This document shows, in pieces, positions 10,100 through 21,204 of a stretch of DNA of 64,000 bases (positions are counted from its first letter, which is position 1; the number at the start of each line of letters is the position of its first letter). Made by a program: the position numbers and the translations under genes. Origin of the DNA: Harmothoe impar (taxonomy: Eukaryota; Annelida; Polychaeta; Phyllodocida; Polynoidae); contig OX381707.1 of the NCBI GenBank assembly GCA_947462335.1, forward strand, positions 14,599,418 to 14,663,417, read 5' to 3'. The notes beneath the pieces were generated by a model. That model worked only from the letters and a program-made list of their open reading frames with translations, was not told where the DNA came from and searched no databases.

Positions 10100-10164
10100 C
10101 TGCAGATTCGAACCGGGTATCCCCGGCGTGTGAGCCTAACGCGTTAACCGCTCGGCCACAGCGG
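10100..10164 (-). ncRNA. Second tRNA-like sequence in the left foldback arm
   Basis: The minus strand reads CCGCTGTGGCCGAGCGGTTA, then ACGCG, and later CCCGGTTCGAATC. The A-box match (TGGCCGAGCGG) and B-box match (GGTTCGAATC) are clear and correctly spaced. Stem pairing of the acceptor end is poor, so a working tRNA is unlikely. A degraded inverted partner is at about 11,102-11,170. Confidence 0.5.
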
Positions 10165-10369
10165 ATGTGCTACAAAGCAGGGGAAACGCTGGCTAGGTTC
10201 CAGTCTATCTAAGACCCCTAGTTTCTGCTTCCTCACCTCCGCTACTGAAGAGTTCCACAACATGGCGACTGCACCCTCTGTACAAGACGACTTGGATATC
10301 ATTCAAAATGGCGAAATTAGGTTCTTTTAAAGGTAAATAAGGACATTTGAATCAATAAATCGTATAATA

Positions 10370-10498
10370 AACCTAATAATGTATGGCTAACGGGGTCACT
10401 CGGGGTTGTATCAGTCAATATCGTCACTCGTGCTACGACTCGTGCCGATATTGACTGATACAACCCCTTGTGACCCCGTCAGCCATACATTATTGGTT
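10370..10498. repeat. Near-complete palindrome P1 (hairpin MITE)
   Basis: AACCTAATAATGTATGGC on the left pairs with GCCATACATTATTGGTT on the right, and the pairing continues inward through GTTGTATCAGTCAATATCG / CGATATTGACTGATACAAC to a loop of about 20 bases. Sixty-base arms with few mismatches indicate a young or gene-converted structure. Confidence 0.85.
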
Positions 10499-10707
10499 AA
10501 ATATACAGCCCATATAGGAGTGTATTTCAACAAGGTGTATTGCCAGCGAGCTTTACTTAAAGGCACAGATGTTGGTACCCCTCCAGCGGCAGTCGGAGTG
10601 GGGTCAGGACAGATACTCAGCCCTATATATAGGGGCGCTGGGAACTTCCATAGCAGTTTAGTATACATTTGATAACGAACAAGCAATTTATGACGAAACA
10701 TGTATTT

Positions 10708-10837
10708 AACCGATAATATATGAATATCGCCGAACGCGGGGTGTGTATTCTTTAATAACGACCGAGGTGCGTAGCACCGAGGTCGTTATTCATGAATACA
10801 CACCCCAAGGTCGGTGATATTCATATATTATTAGGTT
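10708..10837. repeat. Near-complete palindrome P2 (hairpin MITE)
   Basis: AACCGATAATATATGAATATC pairs with GATATTCATATATTATTAGG, continuing through GGGGTGTGTATTC / GAATACACACCCC and CGACCGAGGTGC / GCACCGAGGTCG. Its ends resemble those of P1 (AACC...AATA...GGTT), so the two are related. Confidence 0.85.
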
Positions 10838-11372
10838 TATTATACGATATTTCCATTCAAATGTCTTTAATTACCTTATATGAGTCCTAATTTGGCCATT
10901 TTGAAGGATTATTGACTGAATATCACTCGTACACCAGTAGCGCCATGTTGTTTTGATATCCCACCAACCCTGCTCGCTGATTGATGGAGCCTGGTGACGT
11001 CATGCCCTCAATATCCAACACTGAGTCCAACATAGAATTTGTGAGGGGGCCAGCTTGGGGCTATGTTATATACTAACCAGCGTTTCCCTCCACATTCACC
11101 ACAGCCGGATAAGCATGGGCGCTAGGGACTTCGCCTCACACACCAGGGGTACCCGGATCGAGCCTGGGTGGAAACGAACCATTTTCCTAGAATTATTTTA
11201 ACGAAAGGGGAAGTAAAGTCCAACTTCTACCTTTATAGTAAAAAAGAAATTAGAAAAAAAAAATGATTTTCAAAGAAACTATACCAAAAAATGCCTTTTC
11301 ATCTGTAACTCGGTAAATAATGGTCCTACAGGGCTGGAAATCCGCCTGTAGACTCCTTGTTTCGCCACCTAC

Positions 11373-11438
11373 CTCTACCAGCGCCTTCACGGCGTGGTGG
11401 TTAGCACATCGGACTTCAAGTCTTGTTCGAGTCTCCAT
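11373..11438 (+). ncRNA. tRNA-like sequence in the right foldback arm (probably inactive)
   Basis: Plus-strand partner of 9,762-9,832: GGCGTGGTGGTTAGCACATC, GGACTTCAAGTC, then TTGTTCGAGTCTCC. The segment before the B box is several bases shorter than in the left arm, so the two arms have diverged by a small deletion. Confidence 0.45.
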
Positions 11439-11644
11439 AGAACCTCGGATTTTATGGCTGCCGATTCCCATTCAGAATCGTTCTGATATTCAGGATATCA
11501 GAACGATTCTGAATGGGGAATTCAGAATCGTTCTGATATCCAGAATATCAGAACGATTTCACCCCCCCAAGTGTGCGCTATGCAGGAATATCAGAACGGG
11601 AATATCACGTAAAAAGCACGGTGTAAGCCCATATCGTATAATAA

Positions 11645-12189
11645 CACTTGTTAGTGAATGAAGAAGGTGAGCACACTATGCACGGTAAAGGTCCTAAAAG
11701 AAGAAGGCAAAAGGGTCAACCTTTACTATTATTTGAAATGCATATGTCAGGTTGTTGAAGATGGTGGCCCAATGAAAAGAGAGCTTAAGGACATACATAT
11801 ATCGAGATGTATTTCAGCAATATATGCATAAAGGTCATATCCCCAGATGAGTCTACAAGGAGAGGAAAAAGAATTAAGGAGCCTTGCTTCATTGTTGCAC
11901 AACCAGAAACCCTTGGTAATGCCACAGATTTGAGCATTGAATTAAAAGGTTATTAGTAGTACATATGTCAAATAGGGATTTGCTATTGCAGGGAATCCGT
12001 ACATCAGAATACATGCAGCAACATAATTATTTCATTTCTGGGCAGCAGCAGCTTTCCTGGTCAGCTAATTTCTCAGTTTTAGCAGTATGGGTGGGGTGTC
12101 ATTTTTTGTGACAAATCTACACCAGAGTACCAGAGAGATCATGCCAAGAGAGGTCATTAAAGAGCGCCTCCGACTGACATAGGATGATG
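11645..12189. other. Unit flank with G-block remnant, no gene
   Basis: TTGTTGAAGATGGTGGCCC near 11,754 echoes TGTTGAAGATGATGGCCC just left of the foldback (9,541), and 11,880-11,950 contains a G-block remnant. No coding sequence recognised. Confidence 0.35.
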
Positions 12190-12740
12190 CCCTAGGTCTC
12201 TGGTGCTGGTAGGAGAGACCCGAATGACTACTCACTCTTCAGACAACCATACCTCCTGAAATAAAACTGGTGTGAAAAAACATAGAGACCAAAATGGATG
12301 GCCACATCTATGAGTGGATTGGGAGAGGGTGTAAAATGTCAGAGCAGGCTAGTCAGGTGACGCAGTACTTTGACTGATGGTGGTTCCCCTACTCTTTATG
12401 GTGGCACCAACCTCAACCTCTACCCTCAAGCTCCAGAAGAATAGAATTCATCCCGGGCCCTAACACTATAGAGTGTTCTACATTGTGGCAGTCAACTCCC
12501 AAGTGGCCATAGACAAGAGGCACTTAACAATTGATGTAGAAAAATCTGGACTCTTTTATCTGAGCTATGCAGATGACCTTTGTGATACTGACCCCATGTC
12601 AAGGAGAGGGCAGTAAAGGGTGATTTTCAGTGATGGGCTTATCTTCTGGTGCCAACTTGGGTCGCCAGCTCAGATTAGATTGATACAATCAGAGGATGTC
12701 TGTCTAGGTTAGACATGGGGAACAGTTCTGACGAAAGTTG
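12190..12740 (+). repeat. A block
   Basis: Contains GATGGCCACATCTATGAGTG, CAGAGCAGGCTAGTCAGGTG, AAGTGGCCATAGACAAGAGG, then a GTTGACATGGGG-like end. Homologous to A blocks near 17,450, 24,240, 27,070, 31,260, 57,690 and 62,520. Stop codons interrupt all frames, so it is not an exon of an intact gene. Confidence 0.65.
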
Positions 12741-12984
12741 AATACCAGGCATCGTTATTCATGAATACACACCCCAAGGTCCTTATCTGCAACAATCTAT
12801 AAGGACTGTAAGGAATCATTATAATCCCTTGCAATTCTTGGAATTGTAACTGGTACGCAATATGAAGAGCACACTTCATATATTACAAAAGTCAGGGTAT
12901 GGTAGGTGGAACAGAATTCTGGGGTATAAGCATGTTAGTGACCTGGAATAAATTGTGCTGTCCAGCTTCAGTCATATTGCACTC

Positions 12985-13190
12985 GAATCAAACTAATGAT
13001 GTGTGTGCCATCACCCCCGGGTCAAAGATTAGGTCAGATGAGAGGGTGGACATCAGGGCCTTTCTACCAGACGTTAATAAGAATTTCTGAATGTTTTTTT
13101 TAAGGATCGCCTAATGTTTAACATCGATTTAGGGAAAATTCTGGGATAGCCTCACATCCCCACTCTAAGTGCACAAGATTTGCTTTTAGT
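12985..13190 (+). repeat. D block
   Basis: GGTGGACATCAGGGCCTTTC and ATCGATTTAGGG followed by CCCACTCTAAGTGC match the D blocks near 28,000, 52,560, 60,950 and 63,510. Confidence 0.5.
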
Positions 13191-15077
13191 TTTTGCATGG
13201 CTACTACTCTGTGCTTTCTGATGTTGGGTAAAAGGTAAGAACAACTTATTCTACAACTTATTGAATCGAAAGATATGCACACTAACACACTCGTCCCCAA
13301 TACAACTATATTCATCAGACCCCTTTATGAAGGGTGATTCGTTGATAATTAGGGCGGACTACTTTTCTCCAACTAGACAGGGTCAGTACAGCAATATTTA
13401 TCACCATATTATGCCGTTCCCCTTTGTTTTAATGTATCACCATCGCCAAATGATAATAAAAGATTAGTAGCTAAAACCTCATGGGTTATACTCATGAAGT
13501 GAATACTTATCATAAAGACATCCCTGAGCTCTGATTTAATTCGAGATGAAAGCAGTAGTTGCAGAATTGATAAGTACCCCTAATAGCTTCAGGTAGCCCT
13601 GCATAGGGGATTCTGATCATCAAAGCAGCAAGTAGCTCATATCACGGAAATGTGATTGGTTTCTAACAAGGGCCATGCATATATATAAGTATGAACATAT
13701 AAAAGATATATCAGGTGTTTATATCTGAGGACTGACAGTGCAAGTAAACTTTTCTCATTGTTCAATAGATTGAATATAATCTCCATGAGCAGGAGCTGAG
13801 ACAAGATGCAAAATTATACCCCATTAGCAGATTGTATCAACTCCATCCATTTGACAATGGACAGGAAGGTTACACCATGCCTTAAGTGTTCTCCAAGAAT
13901 GGCAGGGATGATAGTCAAAAAGGATGTAACTACACACCCAGGACACCAGGTAGACAGCAGGGGAAGCTTTTAAGGAGACCAAAAGGATGAGAATAGCTTT
14001 TCTGTCAGAATGGCAGTCCAGCACTTATCTCAAATAGCCGGATAAAAATGGCGTTGGGTCTGAAGAATTTTGTAATATCACCCTATATAGTGTTTTTATA
14101 ATCCTAGTCATTTTTAAAACCAGCATATTTATGACAATATAGACTTTTGTACAGGCAGTTGATATTTGCTGGTTACGTGTTGAATGATTGTATAAACCCT
14201 CTCATAACCAGCTCTCCTGTTTCAATGGGAAGCTATGAGCCAAATAAGCCTTCTTCCAGTAAGTTGTACAACATGGTGACCCCCACTGATTTTTGTTTAG
14301 ACTATGCTTTTTCTATGGCAGCTACCTCATCAGCTCCTTTGACACTGCTGTCTGTGCAGATTTTGTCATCAATAAATACAGTCCTAGCAGGTCTGATTTT
14401 TATGGCTGCAATCTAATATTGGTCAAACCTTATGTGGGCAATACACTCCAAAGTATTGACATGATGCATGAACATAATTATCCCTGGTGAGTAGATTCAG
14501 AAACATTAATGCTAAGAACCTATGCCTTTACAGGCCCTGTCATATTAAAAATGCAATCGCATTTTGCAATCCAAGGAAATTACGTTAACTAAGTACCTCA
14601 AATAAACCTCCTTGGTTTGCACTCATTATTCATGGATGAGGGCATCCATTACTTATATGTAAGCCCTTATTTGTTTCATCAGCTGTTCATAGTCAGATCA
14701 GTATCTGCTTTTAAAGCAAGCACAACACCTCAGAAAAGAACTGCTACTGCTGCTACAAAGAGAATAGACAGAAAAACTATGCTGATCTCCAAGAGCGTGT
14801 GGAACGTTTCGTTTCCCCCCCCCTGCACGTGCGCCGAAGGCAGCAAAAGTTTTTCACCCACCCCCATTTGAACTATAGTAACGTGCAGGTTTTTTATGCT
14901 AAAAAAAGGTTTGTAGCCCCCCCCCCCCTCAAGAGGGGTCAGAATTATTTAGGCCCCCCCCCTCAAGAGGGGTCGGAAATTTCTAAGCCCCCCCGAACCT
15001 CCCAACCCACCAACCCCCCCTGTAAAATAAATGAGCACTCCCTTAGGTAGTTCTTGTCATGGATAGGTGCAGGACAG
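13191..15077. other. Unassigned stretch with a C-rich repeat
   Basis: No convincing gene. 14,812-15,022 is strongly C-rich on the plus strand, with a motif of C7-13 then TCAAGAGGGGTC repeated at about 14,921 and 14,955. Frames through it are low-complexity. The remainder is AT-rich sequence I do not recognise. Confidence 0.4.
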
Positions 15078-17950
15078 CATTTCAAACTCATGAGGCAGAT
15101 GTGTATGAATGTCGAAAAGAAAAATACTTGGTGATACCATCGAAGGTGAAAGGGAAAGAACAATGAACATTTCTTTTACATCACCATGATAAGCTTTGTT
15201 CGATAGGTTTATTATGCATACACAGTCTGTACATGTAGGATATTATGTCACATTTTATTTAGGGCTGGAAATGTGGGGCTGACATGTCAAGATAGAAAGT
15301 TGCTTCCCATGCACTGCTATATGCCATTAATCTGTTGGAAGGCATGCATTATGAACTGGAAAAATGCTATTCTTAAATTCCTAATCAGAAAGATATCATG
15401 ATAAATACCATTTGAAGTAAATAGTGGAGTTGTGAGGTAGGAAATTAGAATGACTGTTAAAACGGGATCAGAGACAAAAACGTAAAAGTACATGGACTGT
15501 ATTGGCTTAAGTGTCTTACAGTGATGAAAGTCGGAAAGCAGCAAGAATGAGGGTTGGGCAGTGATATTAAGTCTCAGAGGCACCATAAAATTTGGAAGTC
15601 ACCCAGACACTTTCAATGTAGGTTTGAATTGAATTGCTTTAAGCCAAAATGAAGCCTGTCCTATGTACAAGCATGCTGGGTTACAGACTAAGAAGTCTAA
15701 GGGATCAGTGGGGGCAACCGGGTTATGGCATTGCATCCTGACAAGTGAATAACCGTCCATGAGGGAAGCAACAAGTATGCTAGTTCAGAGAAATTGCCTT
15801 AAACTTCATGATCTGTTGCACAGCTCTAAGCCACTATTTTGAAACTGTTTTTTTTCAAGAAGCTGGTTGCCATGGTTACATGAAAAATAAGCCGACATTC
15901 TTTTAACATTAGAATAGAAGCCATTACTCTTGTTTTGATAGAAGTGGGAGTCTAAAATAATGTGAATTGAATTCAGACAATTATGAGCATTGAAGGTCTA
16001 GATACAGGTGTCCTTTTAAAATGAGGGTGGGCATATCTGAGTTAGTGATCCAAGTTTTCCTGGGTGTGATGCATTGTCTGGTTTGTGAAGGTGTATTGGG
16101 TGGGGTATACTGTCTAGCAAACACCACTGTGCACACCAACAAACAGCCCTATGCTGCAGTATACGCAAGTTTACTAGGTTCTAATGAAAAATTACATGTA
16201 CCATCAGAAAATTTCCTGGAGTGTATGCAGTGGCAGATCCAGGATTTTTTAGAGGAGGGGGCCCAAACCTGACCAACCTAGAGCAACTGTCAGCTTTCCC
16301 CGCGCACCGCAAACGAAGCACAGCGGGCATACTAGGGGGGTTTGGGGGCATGCCCCCCAAGAGAATTCCTAATGTATAAAAAGCATGGGTATGGGAGGAC
16401 GAGAGGGGGAGAATGAATACTTTTCCAGTCATATGTCTTGGCACCATTTCCCATGCTCTAATCTGTATGGGATGGGCCCTTCCAGGGGCCCTAAGTCCCC
16501 CCTTGCCCCCCCCCCCCCATATCTAGGGCCCTCAGTCAGGCCCTATGATTCATACTCCACTAAAATAGCATACATTATGTTACATGAAATCGTCCCCTTC
16601 TCTCTTTCTTTCCCTCTTTTCTTCTCTCTTCCTTTTTAATTTTTTTTTGTTTTTTTTTGGGGGGGGGGGCAAGCCCCGTCGGGGCCCCCCCTGGATCCGC
16701 CAATGGTATGTATATCAAGCTGCTTCATTTCTCATATACAAAATCCTACAAAGAGCCCTGAATATAAATCTGATCTTTATGGATTGGGCCAAACGCTTGT
16801 GAACCCCCTACTGTGTTAGCATTACCTGCATAATTTCATCCTGAATTCCACTGGGGTTTATGGGCAGTGACATAGATGGTAAGGGTCAGCAAGTATTCCC
16901 AAAGGAATCCCCAGAGCTATATTCACATATTCCATAGACCCTCCCAATATATTTGTACCATTATATCTGAAGGAATCAATAGAGGAGCATAAAAGCCAAA
17001 CCCGGGAAAGGATGAATCATACAAAATTGACAGAGCCTGTTTATTGCTGCACACCCGGATACCCCTGATTCATCTGACTGATTTGGATATGACATCAAAG
17101 CCGGAAACAATGGTCACTGTTACAGGAACTCCTCCGTACATCAGTGGTATAAGTAAGCAGTTCATCTAATTTAAAGGGACTTGAGTAAATTAGTCAAGCA
17201 TAAGACATGAACTTGTTAACAAATTAATGTTCTCTGCATAATTGTGATCAGGCAAGAAAAGGGACCCCTTTGACACGAAATTAGTAATTAAATGTCTATG
17301 TTAATGCCCCATTCATATGTTTATAATTGGCAAGTTAGTCTACTCCCTCTGGTTGCCGCTACTATTTATAGGTGGAGATTAGTGTGTGTAGTGTTAGATA
17401 GACCGCAGGTACTCGTACGAAACTTGTACTTGTGTAAATACTGAATCTTCATACCACCACCCCTCATTATAGGTAACTGATGTTGAAGAACAGAGATTCT
17501 AAAATGGATGCCCACATCTGTGAGTGGATTGGGAGAGGGTGTGAGATTAGTCAGGTGACACAATACTTTGACGGATGAAGGTCCTCCTAACCTCAATAGC
17601 AGCACGAACCAAAAACTTCTACACTCAAGCCCCAGAAGAAAAGATTCATCCTGAGCCCTAACACCACAGATTGTTATATAATTTGGCAGCTGACTCCCAA
17701 GTGGCCATAGACAAGAGGCATGCAGCCATTGATGTTAGAGAAAACCCAGGACTGTTCTATATATGAGCTATACAGATGACCTTTGTGATCCTGACCCCCT
17801 GACAGGGAGAGGGCTGGAAAAGGATGATGCTCGGTAATGGTCTTTTCTGCTGTTGCCAACCTGGGTCACCTGAAGAAATTAGATTGATAAGATCAGAGGT
17901 AGTCTGTCTAAGTTATACATAGTGGACTAGGTCCAAAGAACTGCAAAAAG
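15078..17950 (+). repeat. Segmental duplication, copy 1
   Basis: Direct, diverged copy of 22,066-24,770. Shared landmarks in order include AAACTCATGAGGCAGATGTG, CACCATGATAAGCTTTGTT, GGTGTATTGGGTGGGGTATA, AACACCACTGTG, CAAAATCCTACAAAGAGCCC, then the G block and the A block (17,450-17,940). The copies differ by many substitutions and by two mobile-element insertions, one in each copy. Confidence 0.8.
16228..16705 (+). mobile_element. hAT-like MITE
   Basis: The 478-bp insertion begins CAGTGGCAGATCCAGGATTT and ends CCTGGATCCGCCAATG, an imperfect TIR of the CAGTGGCGGATCC type common in hAT-derived MITEs. The interior is G- and C-homopolymer-rich. It is absent from the homologous position in the paralogous copy near 23,250, so it inserted after that duplication. 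The flanking 8 bp are too diverged for a clean TSD. Confidence 0.65.
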
Positions 17951-18813
17951 AAATAGGTTTTCGTCAACAGTGGCTCTGCCAGCCGGTCTCCCCAGTGCAC
18001 CAGCTCGCTTCTTCTCTTTGCCGGTCGCCGTTCACCCGTTCCCTTCATCCTACGTCTCTCCACTACCTCACGTTCCCACAGGCTGTCCCTGCCGTCCCCC
18101 TTTACAAGTATGTGCTCCCTGGGATAGTGGCTAAGGAGTGAAATAATTTGTTATGGAGACAGAATTTACGAATTTCTCACAAGGGGACGTAATATTAATG
18201 TTAAATATTTTTGGATTGATTCAAAAATTCTTATTCTTTGTTCTATAGCGAGAGCTGTAATTTAGTAGTATTGCTGCCCTAGGGTATCAATTTTGCTGTC
18301 CTAGGGCAGCAGCGGTTTTTCAAGGGTATTTTAGATTCTGGGCAGCAGCGGCCCTTAAAGGGTTAAGTACAATTGAACCGGAGATACTTTATTGCCCTGG
18401 ATCTCCTTGGCCACACCAGCTAAGTATTGTCTGAGATCCTCTCTGCTTCAAGCTTCAAAAGAGACTGACGGCACCCGCTGCCCCCCCTCCCTCATATAGC
18501 TTACTGACGTTTCTCCGACGCTAAGAACGTTCCGTCATGGGCACCGGGCAAACTTCCCTTCGCCCCCGTTTTGAACGACTCCGCATCAGCGGGGGATTCC
18601 GCAGGCGCCACCGCTAATCAGCGGCAGAGCCAGCCGTCTCCTCCCCCATCCAGCTCGTCAACTCTTATCTTATATACAACGTACGCTGGGGCAGCAGAGA
18701 GGGTCTGTTGTCCCACAGCTTCCCCTCCGTCGCCGCTACAATATGTGACTGTCCATGGGAAAACCAGCCTTATGCAAGGTTGCATTAGGCTGGTTTTCCC
18801 TTGGATGATCACA

Positions 18814-18863
<50 letters not shown>

Positions 18864-18885
18864 TATATGTGGATCAACAAGGGAA
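17951..18885. other. GC-rich intergenic stretch with hairpin and (TA)n
   Basis: 17,960-18,130 and 18,440-18,750 are much richer in CpG than their surroundings. CTGGGCAGCAGCGG-type motifs lie at 18,280-18,360. No frame resembles a protein. An ORF spanning 18,618-18,917 runs through the (TA)n and is not credible. Confidence 0.35.
18741..18817. repeat. 77-bp palindrome abutting (TA)n
   Basis: ATGTGACTGTCCATGGGAAA, followed by ACCAGCCTTATGCAA, pairs with TTGCATTAGGCTGGT, followed by TTTCCCTTGGATGATCACAT. Arms are about 33 bp with a short centre, followed at once by (TA)n to about 18,868. A hairpin MITE is likely. Confidence 0.65.
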
Positions 18886-19290
18886 AAGGGACCTCCGCGG
18901 GGGATTTTTAGTTCCAACTTTGGCCACCAGGGGGCTCCATATAGCCAACAATGTTCAAAATATCATAAAAATTGTTCTATACTACTTTTTGATGGAGAAT
19001 ACAACAAACCACTTTGAGAAATTCTAACTTTAGTGAAAACCTTCCATATTTGGAATGTAAAAAGAACGTTTTTGGTCCTAAATTAGTGTTTTCACACTTG
19101 TTGGTTACCATGGAAACATAATTTTCATTCTGAATTGAATTTTTCAAGAAATTAATGATTACAGGTTCCACAAAGATTTCTTTGCTGAAAACGTAATGTA
19201 AATCCCATTTTACGATTAAAAGCTGTGACCAAATGTTCGAAAAAGTTTGGATATTTTTGGAATTTTCGTAATTATGCTAATTAGATAGAG
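18886..19290 (+). repeat. Dispersed repeat, inverted homolog of 40,725-41,133
   Basis: Starts GGGACCTCCGCGGGGGATTT and carries GCCACCAGGGGG, ATTTGGAATGTAAAAAGAAC, GGTTACCATGGAAACA and ends ATGCTAATTAGATAG. All of these occur in reverse complement and the same order at 40,725-41,133. Non-coding and diverged. Family not recognised. Confidence 0.65.
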
Positions 19291-19325
19291 ATGCCTCTAA
19301 AACACTTCTTATATTTCTTAGAAAA

Positions 19326-19800
19326 TTTAGTAAAACCACTGCTCCCTCTCCAGAACACCACCGACCCAAGAAGAACCTGTGTGGGAGAATAGAGAGACCA
19401 AAATAGATGGCCACATTTGTATGTAGATTGGAAGACGATGTGAGGTATCAGGGAAGGCTAGTGAGGTGACACAACACTTTGACTGATGGTAGCAGTAGTA
19501 GCTTCTACCGTAGTAAATGCCTCCAACTGCTTTCCTCCAGCCCCAGAAGAATAGAAATAGATCTTTGCCAAATTGCAATGTATTATGACACTCCTAAATT
19601 GTCAAAAAAGAAAGGGTGGATGCAGCAGTCTTATCAAATCTTATGTTCTGTTCAGTCTGGTAGAAAGTCTCTGCCATTCTGGCACACTTTAGCCTCTCAA
19701 TCTATGATATAAGGGGACAGATCTTCTTGCCTAAGTAAGTAGCTTCTTTGGCTCTATTACCCTTATAAGAAGGGTAGTAAAAGGGATCATTTCACTGAAG
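19326..19800 (+). repeat. A' block
   Basis: Close match to 8,859-9,330, including AATAGAGAGACCAAAATAGA, the GGTAGCAGTAGTAGC variant, GGATGCAGCAGTCTTATCAA and TATAAGGGGACAGATCTTC. Confidence 0.65.
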
Positions 19801-19940
19801 GATTATGTACTGTGCTCAACTAGTGCTGACAACAATTAGATTGGGGAAATCACAGGAGGTCTGTCTTAGATATCTGTTGGAGCTTATGTTTGGGTAGTTT
19901 AAGAACTTAATTAACCTAATACCCTTTAACGCCTAGCATC

Positions 19941-19983
19941 GACTATAGTCAACACCATGGCAGGCCGAGTGTTGACTATAGTC
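19941..19983. repeat. Short hairpin
   Basis: GACTATAGTCAACAC (19,941-19,955) pairs perfectly with GTGTTGACTATAGTC (19,969-19,983). GACTATAGTC is itself self-complementary, so the motif is doubly palindromic. Confidence 0.6.
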
Positions 19984-20131
19984 AATGGCATTTACATAGG
20001 ATTACTATGGGAATTGATATGAGATCTGTCCTTTTGGGAACTACTAGTTCTCACAAGTTGTCCTCATGGCAAGCCATGTAATCTTTGGTCAGGATTCAAA
20101 GGGTTTTGATTCAGGAGACAGTACCCAATAA

Positions 20132-20398
20132 TCACAGACTGAATAACAGACAATTGACACCCAAACAGCTAACACATCGTAGGTATTGGTCCATCCACCT
20201 GTGTGTGCAGAACATTTCCTGACAGGTGCGTGGGAGGTCCTCCACCTTAAATCCTGTAGTGGGCTGCGATGGAGGAGATACGGAGTCTGAGTAATCATCA
20301 GAACAGTATTCATCATCAGTACAGTCATAGTGTAAAGAATCAGAGCTGGCAGGGCGTTGTGTGGCCGCTGACCGAATGTTATCCGGTGCAGCGGTCAT
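20132..20398 (-). CDS. Candidate acidic exon of an unrecognised gene
   Basis: An 88-codon frame beginning MTAAPDNIRSAATQRPASSD, then an acidic stretch (DCTDDEYCSDDYSDS) and a CxxxFCTHRW-like segment. I do not recognise a family. It lies downstream of the promoter and AT-hook frame at 20.7-21.2 kb on the same strand, in the same CpG-rich island, and could be a later exon of that gene. The composition differs sharply from the AT-rich surroundings. Splice junctions cannot be fixed from sequence alone. Confidence 0.25.
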   Translation of the reverse strand: MTAAPDNIRSAATQRPASSDSLHYDCTDDEYCSDDYSDSVSPPSQPTTGFKVEDLPRTCQEMFCTHRWMDQYLRCVSCLGVNCLLFSL

Positions 20399-20705
20399 GT
20401 TAGCCCTGTGAGCCGTTTGGCGGGGAAATCACGGGGCGCTGGGTATCAGCGCTCCGCTGGTTTCCGTCAGCAGTGGTATCTAGGTCATGTTTACCAAACA
20501 GTGTGTGGTATCTGTTACCGGCGAGCACGTGAGTATTCTTGTTACTTTTACTTTGGCTGATCTGTTTGCTTGAATTAATCAAATTGCGTCGGCAAAAGTG
20601 AGGGTTGGTGTCGGTAGGTTGCTGCTGACACCGGGATTGACATAACGTCGGACCCGTTTGGGTGTGTGGGGAGGAGGCGTGTGTGCTGCGTCCGCCCTCT
20701 CCGAC

Positions 20706-20972
20706 TCAGGGGCAGTATGCCGAGAGGGGGAGGCGGCGCGGGGCGCCGTCCCCGTGTCCGCCTCGGCCGTAGCCGGGCACATCTTTGGCGGATCGCCGGC
20801 GCTTGCGCGGCCTTCCCCGGGGCCGTGGGCTGAGGTTGGCGGCATGTACAAAATTAGTCATGAGGCGTTGAGTTTTAGGTTTGCTTACCAAATGCTCTTG
20901 TTCCTCGTCGGTGGACGGTCCGTCTCCTTCTTCGGAGAGGTCGTATGTAAATGACACCTGGTCCTGGGCCAT
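20706..20972 (-). CDS. Candidate first coding exon, acidic N-terminus plus AT-hook-like motif
   Basis: Start chosen at the ATG at 20,972 (minus strand context ACAATGG, A at -3 and G at +4), about 238 bases below a TATA/Inr promoter. The frame is open further up to 21,221, but that would begin upstream of the predicted transcription start. The unspliced product is 88 residues: MAQDQVSFTYDLSEEGDGPS, more acidic residues (STDEEQEH), then RPRGRPRKRRR, a canonical AT-hook/nuclear-localisation-like motif at about residues 52-62. A strong splice donor (TTG|GTAAGC, at about 20,890) could end the exon before the hook, with an AG acceptor about 60 bases on, so the AT-hook may or may not be translated. 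No family recognised; a host nuclear protein or a domesticated transposon exon are both possible. Confidence 0.35.
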   Translation of the reverse strand: MAQDQVSFTYDLSEEGDGPSTDEEQEHLVSKPKTQRLMTNFVHAANLSPRPRGRPRKRRRSAKDVPGYGRGGHGDGAPRRLPLSAYCP

Positions 20973-21204
20973 TGTGGGAGGTTTGAGTGTCAATCCCGGT
21001 ACTGCACTGTAGCTATACGGTGGTGTACGGGGAGGGCTATACCACTCACACTGTAGGAGTGGAGGGGGCGGCGAGCAGTGAGCCAGGTTGGGTGGTCGTC
21101 TGCTGGGTCGGCCTGGGGGCGGACAGAGTGCCGTGGAAGGAGTATCCAGATGTGGGGCTGGTCGCGGGACCAGCAAACAGGGCGTAGAACCACTGCTTGA
21201 CCTA

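Larger units (their letters stand above)
9583..11644. mobile_element. Composite foldback element with nested inverted repeats
   Basis: The outer ends are TTATTATACGAT (9,583-9,594) and ATCGTATAATAA (11,633-11,644). The arms run inward as inverted repeats for about 750-800 bp each (shared GTGCTTTTTA, TCCGAGGTT, the GGCGTGGTGGTTAGCAC region, and GGACATTTGAAT near the inner edge). The same ATCGTATAATAA motif recurs inverted at about 10,360-10,370 and about 10,835-10,848, so each arm is itself bounded by it. Between the arms lie two 130-bp palindromes and about 210 bp of unique sequence. No transposase is seen, so it is non-autonomous. Confidence 0.8.

Noticed and set aside
10100..10164. Functional tRNA gene
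   Set aside because: A and B boxes are good but the acceptor and T stems do not pair, and a degraded inverted partner exists in the other foldback arm.
11320..11661. 113-codon plus-strand frame
   Set aside because: It crosses the tRNA-like segment and the palindromic CAGAACGATTCTG repeats of the foldback arm; no protein features.
18618..18917. 99-codon minus-strand frame
   Set aside because: It includes a (TA)n segment and the arms of a palindrome.
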